Below are positions 24,324-32,621 of a stretch of 38,818 nucleotides of DNA, piece after piece. Origin of the DNA: an uncultured SAR86 cluster bacterium (GTDB lineage: Bacteria > Pseudomonadota > Gammaproteobacteria > Magnimaribacterales > Magnimaribacteraceae); assembly GCA_902628375.1 (NCBI GenBank), contig CACOMS010000011.1, positions 1 to 38,818 on the forward strand, given 5' to 3'. The stretch's first letter is position 1. Every line of letters begins with the position of its first letter. The notes under the pieces were generated by a model, which worked only from the letters and a program-made list of their open reading frames with translations, was not told the origin of the DNA and ran no database searches. Both the position numbers and the translations under genes were made by a program.

Positions 24324-25061
24324 ATGTATTTCGAAAACATTTTAATCAATTATTGGATTTTAATAGGTTTATTAGCCTTCTTTGTACTTTTATTTATTCC
24401 AGCACCTTACGGAAAATTTGCTAATAAACACTCAAAATTTCTTATACCGTCAAGAACAGGCTGGATACTTATGGAAATTCCAGCTTCTCTTATAACAATA
24501 ATTTTTGTATATATTAATTTCCAAAATTTAAATTTAATCCAATTATTTCTCTTTTTTTTATGGAACCTTCATTATTTACATAGAAGTTTAATTTGGCCTA
24601 TAAGAGCTAAGATATCTCACAAAAAGATGCATGTATCTATAGCTTTACTTGCTTTCCTTTTTAATTTAATCAATGCAACTTTACAGTCTTATTGGATTAT
24701 TTTTATTGGTACCTATGAACAAACTAGCATCATTTTCTATTTTGGATTTTTAATATTTTTTGTAGGTATGTATATCAATATTAAGTCTGACAACATACTC
24801 ATGAATTTGAGAACAAAAAATGAAGATTATGCTATACCTACTGGTTTCTTGTTTAACAAAGTAAGTTCTCCGAATTATTTAGGAGAAACAATAGAGTGGC
24901 TAGGTTGGGCACTACTTACCTTTAATTTTGCAGGTTTTGTTTTCTTTATTTGGACCTTATTCAACTTACTACCCAGAGCAATTTCAACTCATAAATGGTA
25001 TCTATCAGAGTTTAAAGATTATCCTAAAAATAGAAAAATATTTATACCTTACATATTCTAA
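24324..25061 (+). CDS. Steroid 5-alpha-reductase / enoyl reductase-type membrane protein
   Basis: An integral membrane protein of 245 residues with about six or seven spans. The 3-oxo-5-alpha-steroid 4-dehydrogenase family is visible throughout: EIPAS near 51-55 (the ETPA-type active-site helix), WNLHYLHRSLIWP at 80-92, GMYINIKSDNILMNLR at 148-163, SPNYLGETIEWLGW (about 182-195, NADPH-site N-Y-x-G-E), and PRAISTHKWYLSEFKDYPKNRK at 217-238. Relatives reduce the C4-C5 double bond of 3-ketosteroids or the trans-2-enoyl double bond of very-long-chain acyl-CoA. It starts directly after the stop of the basic small protein, so it may be transcribed from the LexA-controlled promoter. The real substrate is not known. 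Confidence 0.88.
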   Translation: MYFENILINYWILIGLLAFFVLLFIPAPYGKFANKHSKFLIPSRTGWILMEIPASLITIIFVYINFQNLNLIQLFLFFLWNLHYLHRSLIWPIRAKISHKKMHVSIALLAFLFNLINATLQSYWIIFIGTYEQTSIIFYFGFLIFFVGMYINIKSDNILMNLRTKNEDYAIPTGFLFNKVSSPNYLGETIEWLGWALLTFNFAGFVFFIWTLFNLLPRAISTHKWYLSEFKDYPKNRKIFIPYIF

Positions 25062-25130
25062 TTTTTTCTTGTTAATCGCCTTAAGTGACACTATCCTTAT
25101 TAATCTTAAATTTCTAATTAGGAGAGAAAT

Positions 25131-26318
25131 ATGGATCTGAATTATGGACCTGAATACGATGATTTCAGAACTGAGGTTAAGGCTTTTGTTAAGGCAAACG
25201 AAGACATAAAAGTTACAGGACCAATGAGAAGTGAAAGCAGAATTAACTGGCAGCAAACTTTAATAGACCATGGATACTTTGCAAGATCTATTCCCAAAGA
25301 GTACGGGGGATATGGAGGGGATATGGATATTATTAAGCTTAGAATAATAGCTGAAGAATTTGCTAAATCTCCTATTCCTAAGCCTATGGGAGGACAAGGA
25401 ATTCAAATGTTAGTACCAACGTTACTTGAACTAGGAACTGAAGAACAAAAAAAAGAATACATAAAGCCAACCCTAAGAGGAGAAATTATATGGTGTCAGG
25501 GTTATTCTGAACCCAATTCAGGAAGCGATCTGGCCAGTCTTCAAACAAAGGGAGAGTTAATTAATGATGAGTGGGTAATTAATGGACAAAAAATATGGAC
25601 CAGCACTGCTCAATTAGCACAAATGTGTTTTTGTTTAGTTAGAACAGAACCAGATGCTCCGAAACATCAAGGAATAAGTTATTTGTTAATTCCTATGGAT
25701 ACTCCTGGTATAGATAGAAGACCTATAAAACAAATGACAGGTGATTCAGATTTCAATGAACTCTTTCTTACGGATGTAAAAATCCCTGCAACAAATATTG
25801 TGGGAAAAAGAGGAGAAGGCTGGAAAGTTGCTAATGCAACTTTAGGTCATGAAAGAGGCTCTTTAGCTGACCCTAATGTCACATTAAATAGACTTAATTC
25901 TCTTATAGAATTAATGAAATCAGAAACAATAGATGGCCAAAGAGTAATAGACAAACCTGCCTTTAGAGATCGATTATTAAGTATTCAAGGAAGAGTTCTA
26001 GCACAGCAATCTAATGCTTTAAGAATTCTTTCTTCTCAGATAAATCCAGAACAAGAAGCTACTCTTTCTAAGTTTATTGTTAAGTTACAAGGAACTGAAT
26101 TACGACATGAACTAGAAGGTCTTGCTATAGATGTAATGGGCGAAATGGGAACCCTTTATGAACAAAGCCCCCATTTAAGAGATGGCGGTATATGGCAAAT
26201 GCATTACATGTATTATTTAGGTTTAATTATTGGTGGCGGAACCAATCAAATACAGAAAAATATAATCAGTGAAAGGGCTTTAGGTATGCCGAAAGAACCG
26301 AAGGTTCAAGGAGCTTAA
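25131..26318 (+). CDS. Acyl-CoA dehydrogenase, subunit-like
   Basis: A flavoprotein of 395 residues of the acyl-CoA dehydrogenase family. An AGGAGAG ribosome-binding site precedes the ATG. Features are the FAD/substrate segment WCQGYSEPNSGSDLASLQT (about 123-141), QKIWTSTAQLAQ, and the C-terminal GGGTNQIQKNIISERALG (about 366-383). In MCAD-type enzymes the catalytic Glu lies in a YEGT segment at this place; here Gly replaces it. The enzyme oxidises acyl-CoA to trans-2-enoyl-CoA, passing electrons to ETF. It is followed after one base by a second acyl-CoA dehydrogenase gene, as in the heteromeric (alpha2beta2) acyl-CoA dehydrogenases of actinobacterial steroid catabolism. Confidence 0.9.
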   Translation: MDLNYGPEYDDFRTEVKAFVKANEDIKVTGPMRSESRINWQQTLIDHGYFARSIPKEYGGYGGDMDIIKLRIIAEEFAKSPIPKPMGGQGIQMLVPTLLELGTEEQKKEYIKPTLRGEIIWCQGYSEPNSGSDLASLQTKGELINDEWVINGQKIWTSTAQLAQMCFCLVRTEPDAPKHQGISYLLIPMDTPGIDRRPIKQMTGDSDFNELFLTDVKIPATNIVGKRGEGWKVANATLGHERGSLADPNVTLNRLNSLIELMKSETIDGQRVIDKPAFRDRLLSIQGRVLAQQSNALRILSSQINPEQEATLSKFIVKLQGTELRHELEGLAIDVMGEMGTLYEQSPHLRDGGIWQMHYMYYLGLIIGGGTNQIQKNIISERALGMPKEPKVQGA

Positions 26319-26319
26319 A

Positions 26320-27411
26320 ATGTATTTTGGATTATCAGAAGAACAAAAAAGTTTAGAAGACAATATAAAGAAGTATTTAGATGATAACGCTTCAATTGAA
26401 ATTATAAGATCGGTTGTCGAAGGAGATTTAGACAAAGCTAACGAGATACATAGAGGATTAGTGGATTTAGGTATTAGCAGTCTAATGGTTCCTGAGGAAT
26501 ATGGAGGTCTAGGTTTAGATATGCTTTTTGCTACTGTTGTTGCTGGAGCATTGGGATATGGAACAGCGCCTTGTCCTTATGCAGGTGCATATGTAATGGC
26601 TCCTTTAGCTCTATCTATAGCTGGAAGTGACAAACAAAAAGAGGAATGGTTGCCTAAAATAGCAGGCGGTGAAGCATTAATAGGTGTAGGAATATCTGAA
26701 TATATAGGTGCTAGAGAAAATGCTGGTATTGAATTTTCTAATGATTCAGTTTCAGGAAGGTGTTTATTTGTTATAGACGGCATTAATGCAGACGCTTTCA
26801 TAGTTTCAAATAAATCTGGAGAATTGTTTTTAATACCTTCAGATTCTTCTGGAATAGAAATTGTAGAATTAACTACAGTAGATAAAACTAGAACTTCTAT
26901 AGAAATTATATTTAAGAACGCTAAGGCAGAAGTTCTTCCTGGCTCCTCAGATAATAAATCGGCAGCAGATAAAGTTGTTGATGCAGGAAGGCTTATGCTT
27001 TCAGCTGATACTGTTGGAGCTGCACAAGTAATGTTAGATAAGTCTGTAGCCTATGCTTTAGAAAGAAAACAATTTGGAAGATTAATTGGTTCCTTTCAAG
27101 CTGTTAAGCATATGTGTGCAGAAATGGCAGCTGAACTTGAACCTTGTCATTCTATGGTATGGCATGCTGCTCATTGTCTAGATAATGTCCCTGAAGAATC
27201 TAGATTAATGGCTTGTCATACTAAAGCTCATGTATCAGAAGTTGGAAAACAGATATCAAAAACAGCAACTGAGGTTCATGGAGGAATGGGTTTTACAGAT
27301 GAATTAGGACTCCATTATTGGTTTAAAAGAATTGGTCTTAATAGACAATTGCTTGGCTCTCCTGAATTAATCAGAGAAGAGGCTGCAAAATTACAAGGGT
27401 TTGATCAGTAG
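26320..27411 (+). CDS. Acyl-CoA dehydrogenase, second subunit-like
   Basis: A shorter acyl-CoA dehydrogenase of 363 residues. The N-terminal helices (LSEEQKSLEDNIKKYLDDNA), the MVPEEYGGLGLDMLFATVVAGALG segment (about 47-70), ERKQFGRLIGSFQAVKHMCAEMAAEL (about 248-273) and TEVHGGMGFTDELGLHYWFKR are family-typical. The middle beta-domain is weakly conserved, which is usual for the partner subunit of heteromeric pairs. The gene starts one base after the first dehydrogenase gene and stops exactly beside a convergent amidohydrolase gene. Probably the two products form one enzyme; which subunit carries the catalytic base I cannot settle by eye. Confidence 0.88.
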   Translation: MYFGLSEEQKSLEDNIKKYLDDNASIEIIRSVVEGDLDKANEIHRGLVDLGISSLMVPEEYGGLGLDMLFATVVAGALGYGTAPCPYAGAYVMAPLALSIAGSDKQKEEWLPKIAGGEALIGVGISEYIGARENAGIEFSNDSVSGRCLFVIDGINADAFIVSNKSGELFLIPSDSSGIEIVELTTVDKTRTSIEIIFKNAKAEVLPGSSDNKSAADKVVDAGRLMLSADTVGAAQVMLDKSVAYALERKQFGRLIGSFQAVKHMCAEMAAELEPCHSMVWHAAHCLDNVPEESRLMACHTKAHVSEVGKQISKTATEVHGGMGFTDELGLHYWFKRIGLNRQLLGSPELIREEAAKLQGFDQ

Positions 27412-28434
27412 TTAAAGTTTATAGAAAGACTCAGCAGTCTTGTAGAACAGTAAATCTTTTTCCTCTTGGGTAAATTCATAAGCGATCAACTTAAAGGCGT
27501 TCCATAATGATCTGTAGGAAATAGATCGTTTATCTACTGGAAAATTACTTTCAAACATACAACGTTCTGCTCCAAATTCTTTTATTGAGTGTAAATAGTA
27601 GTCTTTATGTTTCTCGTATAACTCTACAGAGGAAGCGGGAATCTTGCGTTTATGCCAACCCCACCCATTAATGGGCATGGCCAATCCTCCTAGTTTTAAA
27701 AAAACATTTTTATTCTCTGCTAGCTCACTTATATTATCTTTCCATAATTCATAGACTTCTTCTCTTTTGTTAGTATAAGGACCTATACCTAACGGACCCC
27801 CAAAATGATTTTGGACGATTTTTAGATTGGGAAATAATTGAGCCAAGCTACTTAATTCTCTAATTTGAGTATGATAATTCCAAGCATCAAGTGTTAAGCT
27901 CAGAGAATCTAATTCAGATACACCTTTCTGGAAATTCTCGTTTAGATATATATGTCTGATTGGATTTGAATGAGAATTTCTAATTTCTTCACTTGGATCC
28001 CAGGAGGCTCCATGTCTTATCCCTTTAAATAAACCCTCTCCTACATCTATATGAGCTTGTAAGATTTCTTTAACAGATGATCCTAGCATCATATCTGCAT
28101 GCCCTACTATCCCTTCAATTTGAGTAAAAGTTTTTTTTCTTTTGGCTTCTTTACTAACTTTAAGTACAAATTCAGTTTCGCCTACTGGTGCATATTCTTT
28201 AGATGTATCTTCTAGATAACCTTGTCCACATTCTACAAATATAGATTTAATGATGTGATGACCACTATTAGTATCTGACCAAAAATCTTCTAGTAAATAC
28301 CTAAAGGAGCTAGAAGTTCCTTCAGTTCTTGATGGACCTGGCCATAGGTGATGATGAGGGTCAATTATTCTTTGATTAGGGTCTATAACCTCTTCTTCTA
28401 TCTGATTTAACCAATCATTTAAATCTTCTTTCAT
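27412..28434 (-). CDS. Amidohydrolase-family (amidohydrolase 2 type) TIM-barrel protein
   Basis: A metal-dependent hydrolase of 340 residues. It opens with IIDPHHHLWPGP (His27-x-His29), followed by IVQNHFGG (about 204-211) for the strand-5 histidine region and RCMFESNFPVDKRS (about 291-304) with the strand-8 Asp. The lactonase/dicarboxylate-hydrolase/ACMS-decarboxylase branch (COG3618-like) fits best. No signal peptide is present. It follows the phytanoyl-CoA dioxygenase-like gene by 9 bases. The reaction is probably lactone hydrolysis or decarboxylation of a small acid; the substrate is not readable. Confidence 0.87.
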   Translation of the reverse strand: MKEDLNDWLNQIEEEVIDPNQRIIDPHHHLWPGPSRTEGTSSSFRYLLEDFWSDTNSGHHIIKSIFVECGQGYLEDTSKEYAPVGETEFVLKVSKEAKRKKTFTQIEGIVGHADMMLGSSVKEILQAHIDVGEGLFKGIRHGASWDPSEEIRNSHSNPIRHIYLNENFQKGVSELDSLSLTLDAWNYHTQIRELSSLAQLFPNLKIVQNHFGGPLGIGPYTNKREEVYELWKDNISELAENKNVFLKLGGLAMPINGWGWHKRKIPASSVELYEKHKDYYLHSIKEFGAERCMFESNFPVDKRSISYRSLWNAFKLIAYEFTQEEKDLLFYKTAESFYKL

Positions 28435-28443
28435 TTTAAAGTT

Positions 28444-29301
28444 TTAAGATCTGGCCCAAGTGAAAGTTTTAACTAACTTTTCTACCTCTCCACCAGCGCC
28501 ACCTTTCTTAAAATCTTTATGACCTAGAAAATCATCTCTTCCTAATAATGTGGAAAGTTCTTTTGGTTTGTCTTTTAACCACTCTTCATCTAAGTGGTCA
28601 TAGCTTTCAACTGGTCTTAAAGCTAACCTGCAAAAAGTAATATGGATAACGACCCTATCACCTTCTAGTTTCCTAGGATAATTACTATGCCAGACTGATC
28701 CATCCCACATAGCTAAGGAACCGGATGAACACTCAATTGGTATAGCTCCTTTCTGTTCAACTATTTCATCTGGTAAAGGATGCCTTCTCTTTTTATGTGA
28801 ACCAGGGATTACTTTAGTGCAACCTCCTTTTTTGGTGAAATCATCCAAAGCCCAACAAACAGTAAATAATTGATTGTGGATAGGAAAAGGTGCAGGAAAC
28901 CAATTTTGATCTGCATGAAGACCAATTTCATTAGCTCCCATTGGTCTTATCGATGCAATAATTTGAGATAATAATGCTCCCTTACCGCACATTACCTCTG
29001 CCATAGCTAAAAGTCTGGGATTTAATACAACTCTTTCAAATATTGGATGCCTTCCCAATAATATTGAAGCCGCATAACCTTTAGATACTCCTTCTGTCTC
29101 TTTAGCCAATTCAATGCACACATTTCTAAGTTCTTGATTAAATTCTTCATTCTCTCCTGAATGAGTTATTGCATAACCATTATTCTTGATATCACTTACG
29201 GCCTTTTCTAACTCCAAAGTGTTTAGTTTCTCCTGGAATTCTTTAGTAAATACAAAAGGCTGAATACTGCTTAATGTTTCTTCTTGAATATCTTTTCCCA
29301 T
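28444..29301 (-). CDS. Phytanoyl-CoA dioxygenase (PhyH)-family protein
   Basis: A 2-oxoglutarate/Fe(II)-dependent oxygenase-like protein of 285 residues. The iron triad is visible as His129-x-Asp131 (GLHADQNW) and distal His205 (VWHSNYPRKL); Arg216 in EGDRVVIH is the likely 2-oxoglutarate carboxylate binder. CWALDDFTKKGGCTKVIPGSHK (about 149-170) is typical of the family. The enzyme would hydroxylate a small organic substrate or acyl-CoA. It is divergent from the PhoD-like gene 78 bases away and cotranscribed with the amidohydrolase, so hydroxylation may be followed by hydrolysis of a lactone or ester. Confidence 0.9.
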   Translation of the reverse strand: MGKDIQEETLSSIQPFVFTKEFQEKLNTLELEKAVSDIKNNGYAITHSGENEEFNQELRNVCIELAKETEGVSKGYAASILLGRHPIFERVVLNPRLLAMAEVMCGKGALLSQIIASIRPMGANEIGLHADQNWFPAPFPIHNQLFTVCWALDDFTKKGGCTKVIPGSHKKRRHPLPDEIVEQKGAIPIECSSGSLAMWDGSVWHSNYPRKLEGDRVVIHITFCRLALRPVESYDHLDEEWLKDKPKELSTLLGRDDFLGHKDFKKGGAGGEVEKLVKTFTWARS

Positions 29302-29379
29302 AAAAATTATCCTAACCTAAAAATTTACTCTTTCAAATAGATATCAATAAATAAGAAAAATAAGTAACATAAGTAGATA

Positions 29380-30339
29380 ATGAGTAAAACTACAATTCTT
29401 ATCTTTTTAGTTTTTTTTACTTCTCTATATGTAAATTCAGGTGAAAAATTAACTATAGGATTTGGGTCTTGTCTGCATCAAGATCACCCACAAGAAATCT
29501 GGAATCCTATAAAAGAGGAACAGTTAGATAGATTTTTCTTCTTAGGAGACAATGTTTATGGGGATTCACCTTTAGGCCACCTGATTAAGATGAAAAAGGC
29601 ATATAAGACACAAAAGGATTCCTTACCTTTTTGGCTTAATGATATTTCTGTAGATTCTATTTGGGACGACCATGATTTTGGTAAAAATGACGGAGGAAGA
29701 ACTTATAGATTAAAAAAGGAGGCTCAGGAATTGTATCTAGATTTCTGGGAAATTCCTGAATCTGACCCTAGGTCTATTCGAGAAGGTGTATATTTTGAGA
29801 AGAAAATATCTCATAAAAATATGACTATACAATTAATTGGCCTTGATACCAGATATTTCAGGTCCGATTTAAAGGGGCCAAAAGGAAATTATGAGAAGAA
29901 TCTAGACCCTAAAGCTACTGTATTGGGAAAAGATCAATGGAATTGGCTTAAGAACAAAATAAAAGAAAAATCTGATCTAACTCTTATAGCGTCGTCTATT
30001 CAAATTCTTGCAAAAGATCACCCTTATGAAAAATGGGAAAATTTTCCTAAAGAAAGGGAAAAGTTAATTAATCTTATAAATGAAAGTAAAAAAAACATAA
30101 TCTTAGTTACAGGAGATAGGCATAGAGGAGGAATATATAAATTAGATAATTTATACGAATTAACCGCTTCTTCATTAAATAGACCTGGTGGTAATTTTAA
30201 AGAATCAGATAATCTGTTAATAGGAAATACTTATAATCAAATGAATTATGGGATACTAGAAATTTCGGAAGATAAAGTAGAAATCTTTCTAAAAGATATT
30301 AATGGTAATATTCTTGAAAGCGAAATTTTAGATATATAA
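29380..30339 (+). CDS. PhoD-like exported phosphatase/phosphodiesterase
   Basis: A protein of 319 residues with a signal peptide (MSKTTILIFLVFFTSLYVNSG). The PhoD-type active-site segments follow in order: GFGSCLHQDHPQEIWNPI (about 28-45), FFLGDNVYGDS (about 54-64), IWDDHDFGKND (about 95-105), LDTRYF, and VTGDRHRGG (about 244-252). PhoD enzymes are phosphodiesterases or alkaline phosphatases of the periplasm that use Fe/Ca ions; this one has the short form without the N-terminal extra domain. It may scavenge phosphate from organic phosphorus. It ends 5 bases from a convergent small gene. Confidence 0.9.
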   Translation: MSKTTILIFLVFFTSLYVNSGEKLTIGFGSCLHQDHPQEIWNPIKEEQLDRFFFLGDNVYGDSPLGHLIKMKKAYKTQKDSLPFWLNDISVDSIWDDHDFGKNDGGRTYRLKKEAQELYLDFWEIPESDPRSIREGVYFEKKISHKNMTIQLIGLDTRYFRSDLKGPKGNYEKNLDPKATVLGKDQWNWLKNKIKEKSDLTLIASSIQILAKDHPYEKWENFPKEREKLINLINESKKNIILVTGDRHRGGIYKLDNLYELTASSLNRPGGNFKESDNLLIGNTYNQMNYGILEISEDKVEIFLKDINGNILESEILDI

Positions 30340-30344
30340 AGAAT

Positions 30345-30566
30345 TTAAACAGAATATTTAGGTTTAGATATTTTCCATAAGGGCGGTTTCTCACCCTCTC
30401 CTATCCATAGAAAATGATGACAAACCATATTTGGATCGACATATTCGGGTGTCGCAATAATAGTTAAATCATTCTGCTCGCAGTATGTTTCAATTTCCTC
30501 TATTGAATCAGCGAACAAGTAGACTGGTTCTTTATCTCTATCTCTGGTTGTTGCAAACTTTGTCAT
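30345..30566 (-). CDS. 73-aa protein of unknown function downstream of MadM
   Basis: I do not recognise this protein. It has no signal or membrane span and looks like a small mixed alpha/beta domain (KEPVYLFADSIEEIETYCEQ, NDLTIIATPEYVD, MVCHHFLWIGEG). The two histidines and a cysteine in VCHHFLW could bind metal. The start overlaps the madM stop by 4 bases (ATGA), so it is translationally coupled and probably acts with the transporter or its operon. Confidence 0.65.
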   Translation of the reverse strand: MTKFATTRDRDKEPVYLFADSIEEIETYCEQNDLTIIATPEYVDPNMVCHHFLWIGEGEKPPLWKISKPKYSV

Positions 30567-31327
30567 AGTAAATTAACAATTAAAAATAATATGGTTGGAA
30601 CGATTAGACAACCTAATCCAGTATAAAAAGTAGCTGTCATAGCACCATAAGGTACTAATTTAGGATCAGTTGCTGCTAATCCAGCAGCTACTCCGCTATT
30701 TGTTCCCATTAAACCCCCATATATTAAAGCAGACCTTGGATTATTTAAACCAACAAATGGGGCAAAGAATGGAGTTGTTACCATAACTAAAATTGACTTA
30801 ATTATGCCCGCTGCAATACTAAGAGTCATAACTTCTGAAGAAGCACCTAATGCCGTACCCGTTACTGGCCCAACCAAGAAAGTAACTGTTCCTGCTCCAA
30901 TTGTAGTAATGCTAACAGGGTCAGTATAGCCAAAAATAACTGCTACACATGCACCTATGGTAAAAGATAAAATTACTCCTATAAATAAAGAAAATATTCC
31001 TGCAAAGCCAGCTTTCTTTAATTCTTTCGTATCTAATCCGTAGGCTGTAGCTACAATAGCAAAATCTCTGAACATAGAGCCTCCAAGAATAGCCAATCCA
31101 GAGAATATAGTTATATCTGCTAATCCTTTAGTTCCTCCTGTTGCTTTTCCACCCAAATAAGCCAGTGAGAGACCTATAATTATTGCTATAGCTGAACCAT
31201 GAAATTTACCGTTAGTAAATTTATTAGATATGAAGTAAGAAATCCAAATAATACATCCCACAAACAAAAAAGCTGTTATGACTCCATTTCCAATAAATAC
31301 AGATTCTATTGATTGAAAAAAATCCAT
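30563..31327 (-). CDS. madM: Malonate transporter subunit MadM
   Basis: An integral membrane protein of 254 residues with about seven or eight spans. The Gly/Ala/Thr-rich segments FSGLAILGGSMFRDFAIVATAYG (about 75-97), VTFLVGPVTGTALGAS (about 147-162) and YGGLMGTNSGVAAGLAATDPKLVPYGAMTATFYTGLG (about 202-238) match the MadM family, the larger half of the MadLM sodium-malonate symporter. It overlaps madL by one base. No malonate decarboxylase or malonyl-CoA synthetase gene is in this window, so use of the imported acid is not explained here. The neighbours (PQQ dehydrogenase, exported hydrolase) hint that the cargo may be an acid released from a polymer or ester. Confidence 0.9.
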   Translation of the reverse strand: MDFFQSIESVFIGNGVITAFLFVGCIIWISYFISNKFTNGKFHGSAIAIIIGLSLAYLGGKATGGTKGLADITIFSGLAILGGSMFRDFAIVATAYGLDTKELKKAGFAGIFSLFIGVILSFTIGACVAVIFGYTDPVSITTIGAGTVTFLVGPVTGTALGASSEVMTLSIAAGIIKSILVMVTTPFFAPFVGLNNPRSALIYGGLMGTNSGVAAGLAATDPKLVPYGAMTATFYTGLGCLIVPTILFLIVNLL

Positions 31328-31680
31328 TACTTACCTATTTTTGAGATGAGAGGAATCATTAAAAAGGATATAAATACTGCCAGGCTTCCACCTATAATAG
31401 CTATCATCCCACCATCTATAGCTGCAATTACATTTTGTTTAGCAGCCATTGCAACAACTATAGGAATATAAATAGCACTCCAAAAAGTAATTCCTTTTTC
31501 ACTAACTTCTCCAAAATTAAGATTAACTTTTAAATAATTAGAAAGAAAAATTAGAATAAGCATTGCAAATCCTACACCACCTAGATTTGCGTCTATACCT
31601 AGAAGATATCCAAAAAATTCTCCTAATATGAGACCCAGCAAAAAAGAAAATGCCAGTAAAGTTACGCCATATATAACCAT
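31327..31680 (-). CDS. madL: Malonate transporter subunit MadL
   Basis: A protein of 117 residues with four hydrophobic spans, which matches the small MadL subunit in length. LLGIDANLGGVGFAMLILIFLSNYLK (about 26-51) and FWSAIYIPIVVAMAAKQNVIAAIDGG (about 66-91) are characteristic. It forms the MadLM malonate:sodium carrier together with MadM, whose gene follows with a one-base overlap. Its own ATG overlaps the stop of the LpqC-type hydrolase gene by one base, so transporter synthesis is tied to that of the hydrolase. Confidence 0.9.
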   Translation of the reverse strand: MVIYGVTLLAFSFLLGLILGEFFGYLLGIDANLGGVGFAMLILIFLSNYLKVNLNFGEVSEKGITFWSAIYIPIVVAMAAKQNVIAAIDGGMIAIIGGSLAVFISFLMIPLISKIGK

Positions 31681-32621
31681 TATTCTTTTAATTGTTTCCT
31701 TAAAAAGAAATCTATTATCATTTCGCTCGCATTAACTGTATAACTAGCTCCAGTAAAACACGGCCTTCCAGGCCAACAGTGGCCTCCATTCTTGATTGTA
31801 CACAATGTAACTTCTTCGTTTGAAACTCCACAAAAGTTATAAGTTTCACAACTTACATCCTTCTTTTTAAAAGAAATTTCTGAAGGATTAGGGCACTTAT
31901 TCTTATTTGCCCAAACCTTAAGCATATTAGGAGCAGACATAGTAGAAAAGCCTCCTGGTTTATCATATCTTGAAACGAAGTCACTTGTTCCGTGAAAAGA
32001 TAAAGTGGATATCGGTCTAGATAGATCACAATTTTCAGGCTCTAGAGAAAGAACACCAGCTACAGGTGCTATAGCAGCAATTAAATCAGCTGCATCACAA
32101 GCTAGCCTATAGCTCATTCTTCCCCCATTAGACATGCCAGTTGCATATATTTTAGAGGAGTCTATACATATTTTTGTTTTAAGATCTTTAATTAATTCCC
32201 TAGTAAATGAGACATCGTCTCTAGGTTCTTTACTAAAATCTCTTTTATTAGTTGGAGATTTCATTGTTAAGCCAGCATTAAAAACCTGCCTACCATTAAG
32301 ATTCTTTCCTTGAGGATTAACATGTATAAATTTTCTTTCTTCTGCGATTCTATCTAAGTCTGAATATGCAGCTTGCTGGTCTGCATTACTACCTGTTCCG
32401 TGATAATTGAGAACAACTGGCAGAGGTAAAAAATTAGAATGATCCTTTGGTATGAAAACCCTATACTCTCTTAAAGAATCTTCATGCTCTATTTTAATTT
32501 TTGTTATACCTTCTGGTAAGGATGACTTAGAACATTGGTCATTAGCTATTATTTGATTACTTAATAATAGTAATAAAATTAATGGTGCTAAGAAGATATC
32601 TCTATAGTTCATGTTATTCAA
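31680..32621 (-). CDS. PHB-depolymerase/LpqC-type secreted alpha/beta hydrolase
   Basis: A 313-residue exported hydrolase of the esterase/PHB-depolymerase (LpqC, feruloyl esterase) group. It has a signal peptide (APLILLLLLSNQIIA). VVLNYHGTGSNADQQAAYSDLDRIAEER (about 69-96) is the oxyanion region, GMSNG (about 162-166) holds the nucleophile Ser164, FHGTSDFVSRYD supplies the acid and NGGHCWPG the histidine. Multiple cysteines (CETYNFCGVS and others) suggest disulfides. Substrates may be polyesters, feruloyl or other esters, or beta-diketones: oxidised-polyvinyl-alcohol hydrolase is a relative as far as I recall. It overlaps the PQQ enzyme gene by 8 bases and madL by one. Confidence 0.88.
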   Translation of the reverse strand: MNNMNYRDIFLAPLILLLLLSNQIIANDQCSKSSLPEGITKIKIEHEDSLREYRVFIPKDHSNFLPLPVVLNYHGTGSNADQQAAYSDLDRIAEERKFIHVNPQGKNLNGRQVFNAGLTMKSPTNKRDFSKEPRDDVSFTRELIKDLKTKICIDSSKIYATGMSNGGRMSYRLACDAADLIAAIAPVAGVLSLEPENCDLSRPISTLSFHGTSDFVSRYDKPGGFSTMSAPNMLKVWANKNKCPNPSEISFKKKDVSCETYNFCGVSNEEVTLCTIKNGGHCWPGRPCFTGASYTVNASEMIIDFFLRKQLKE

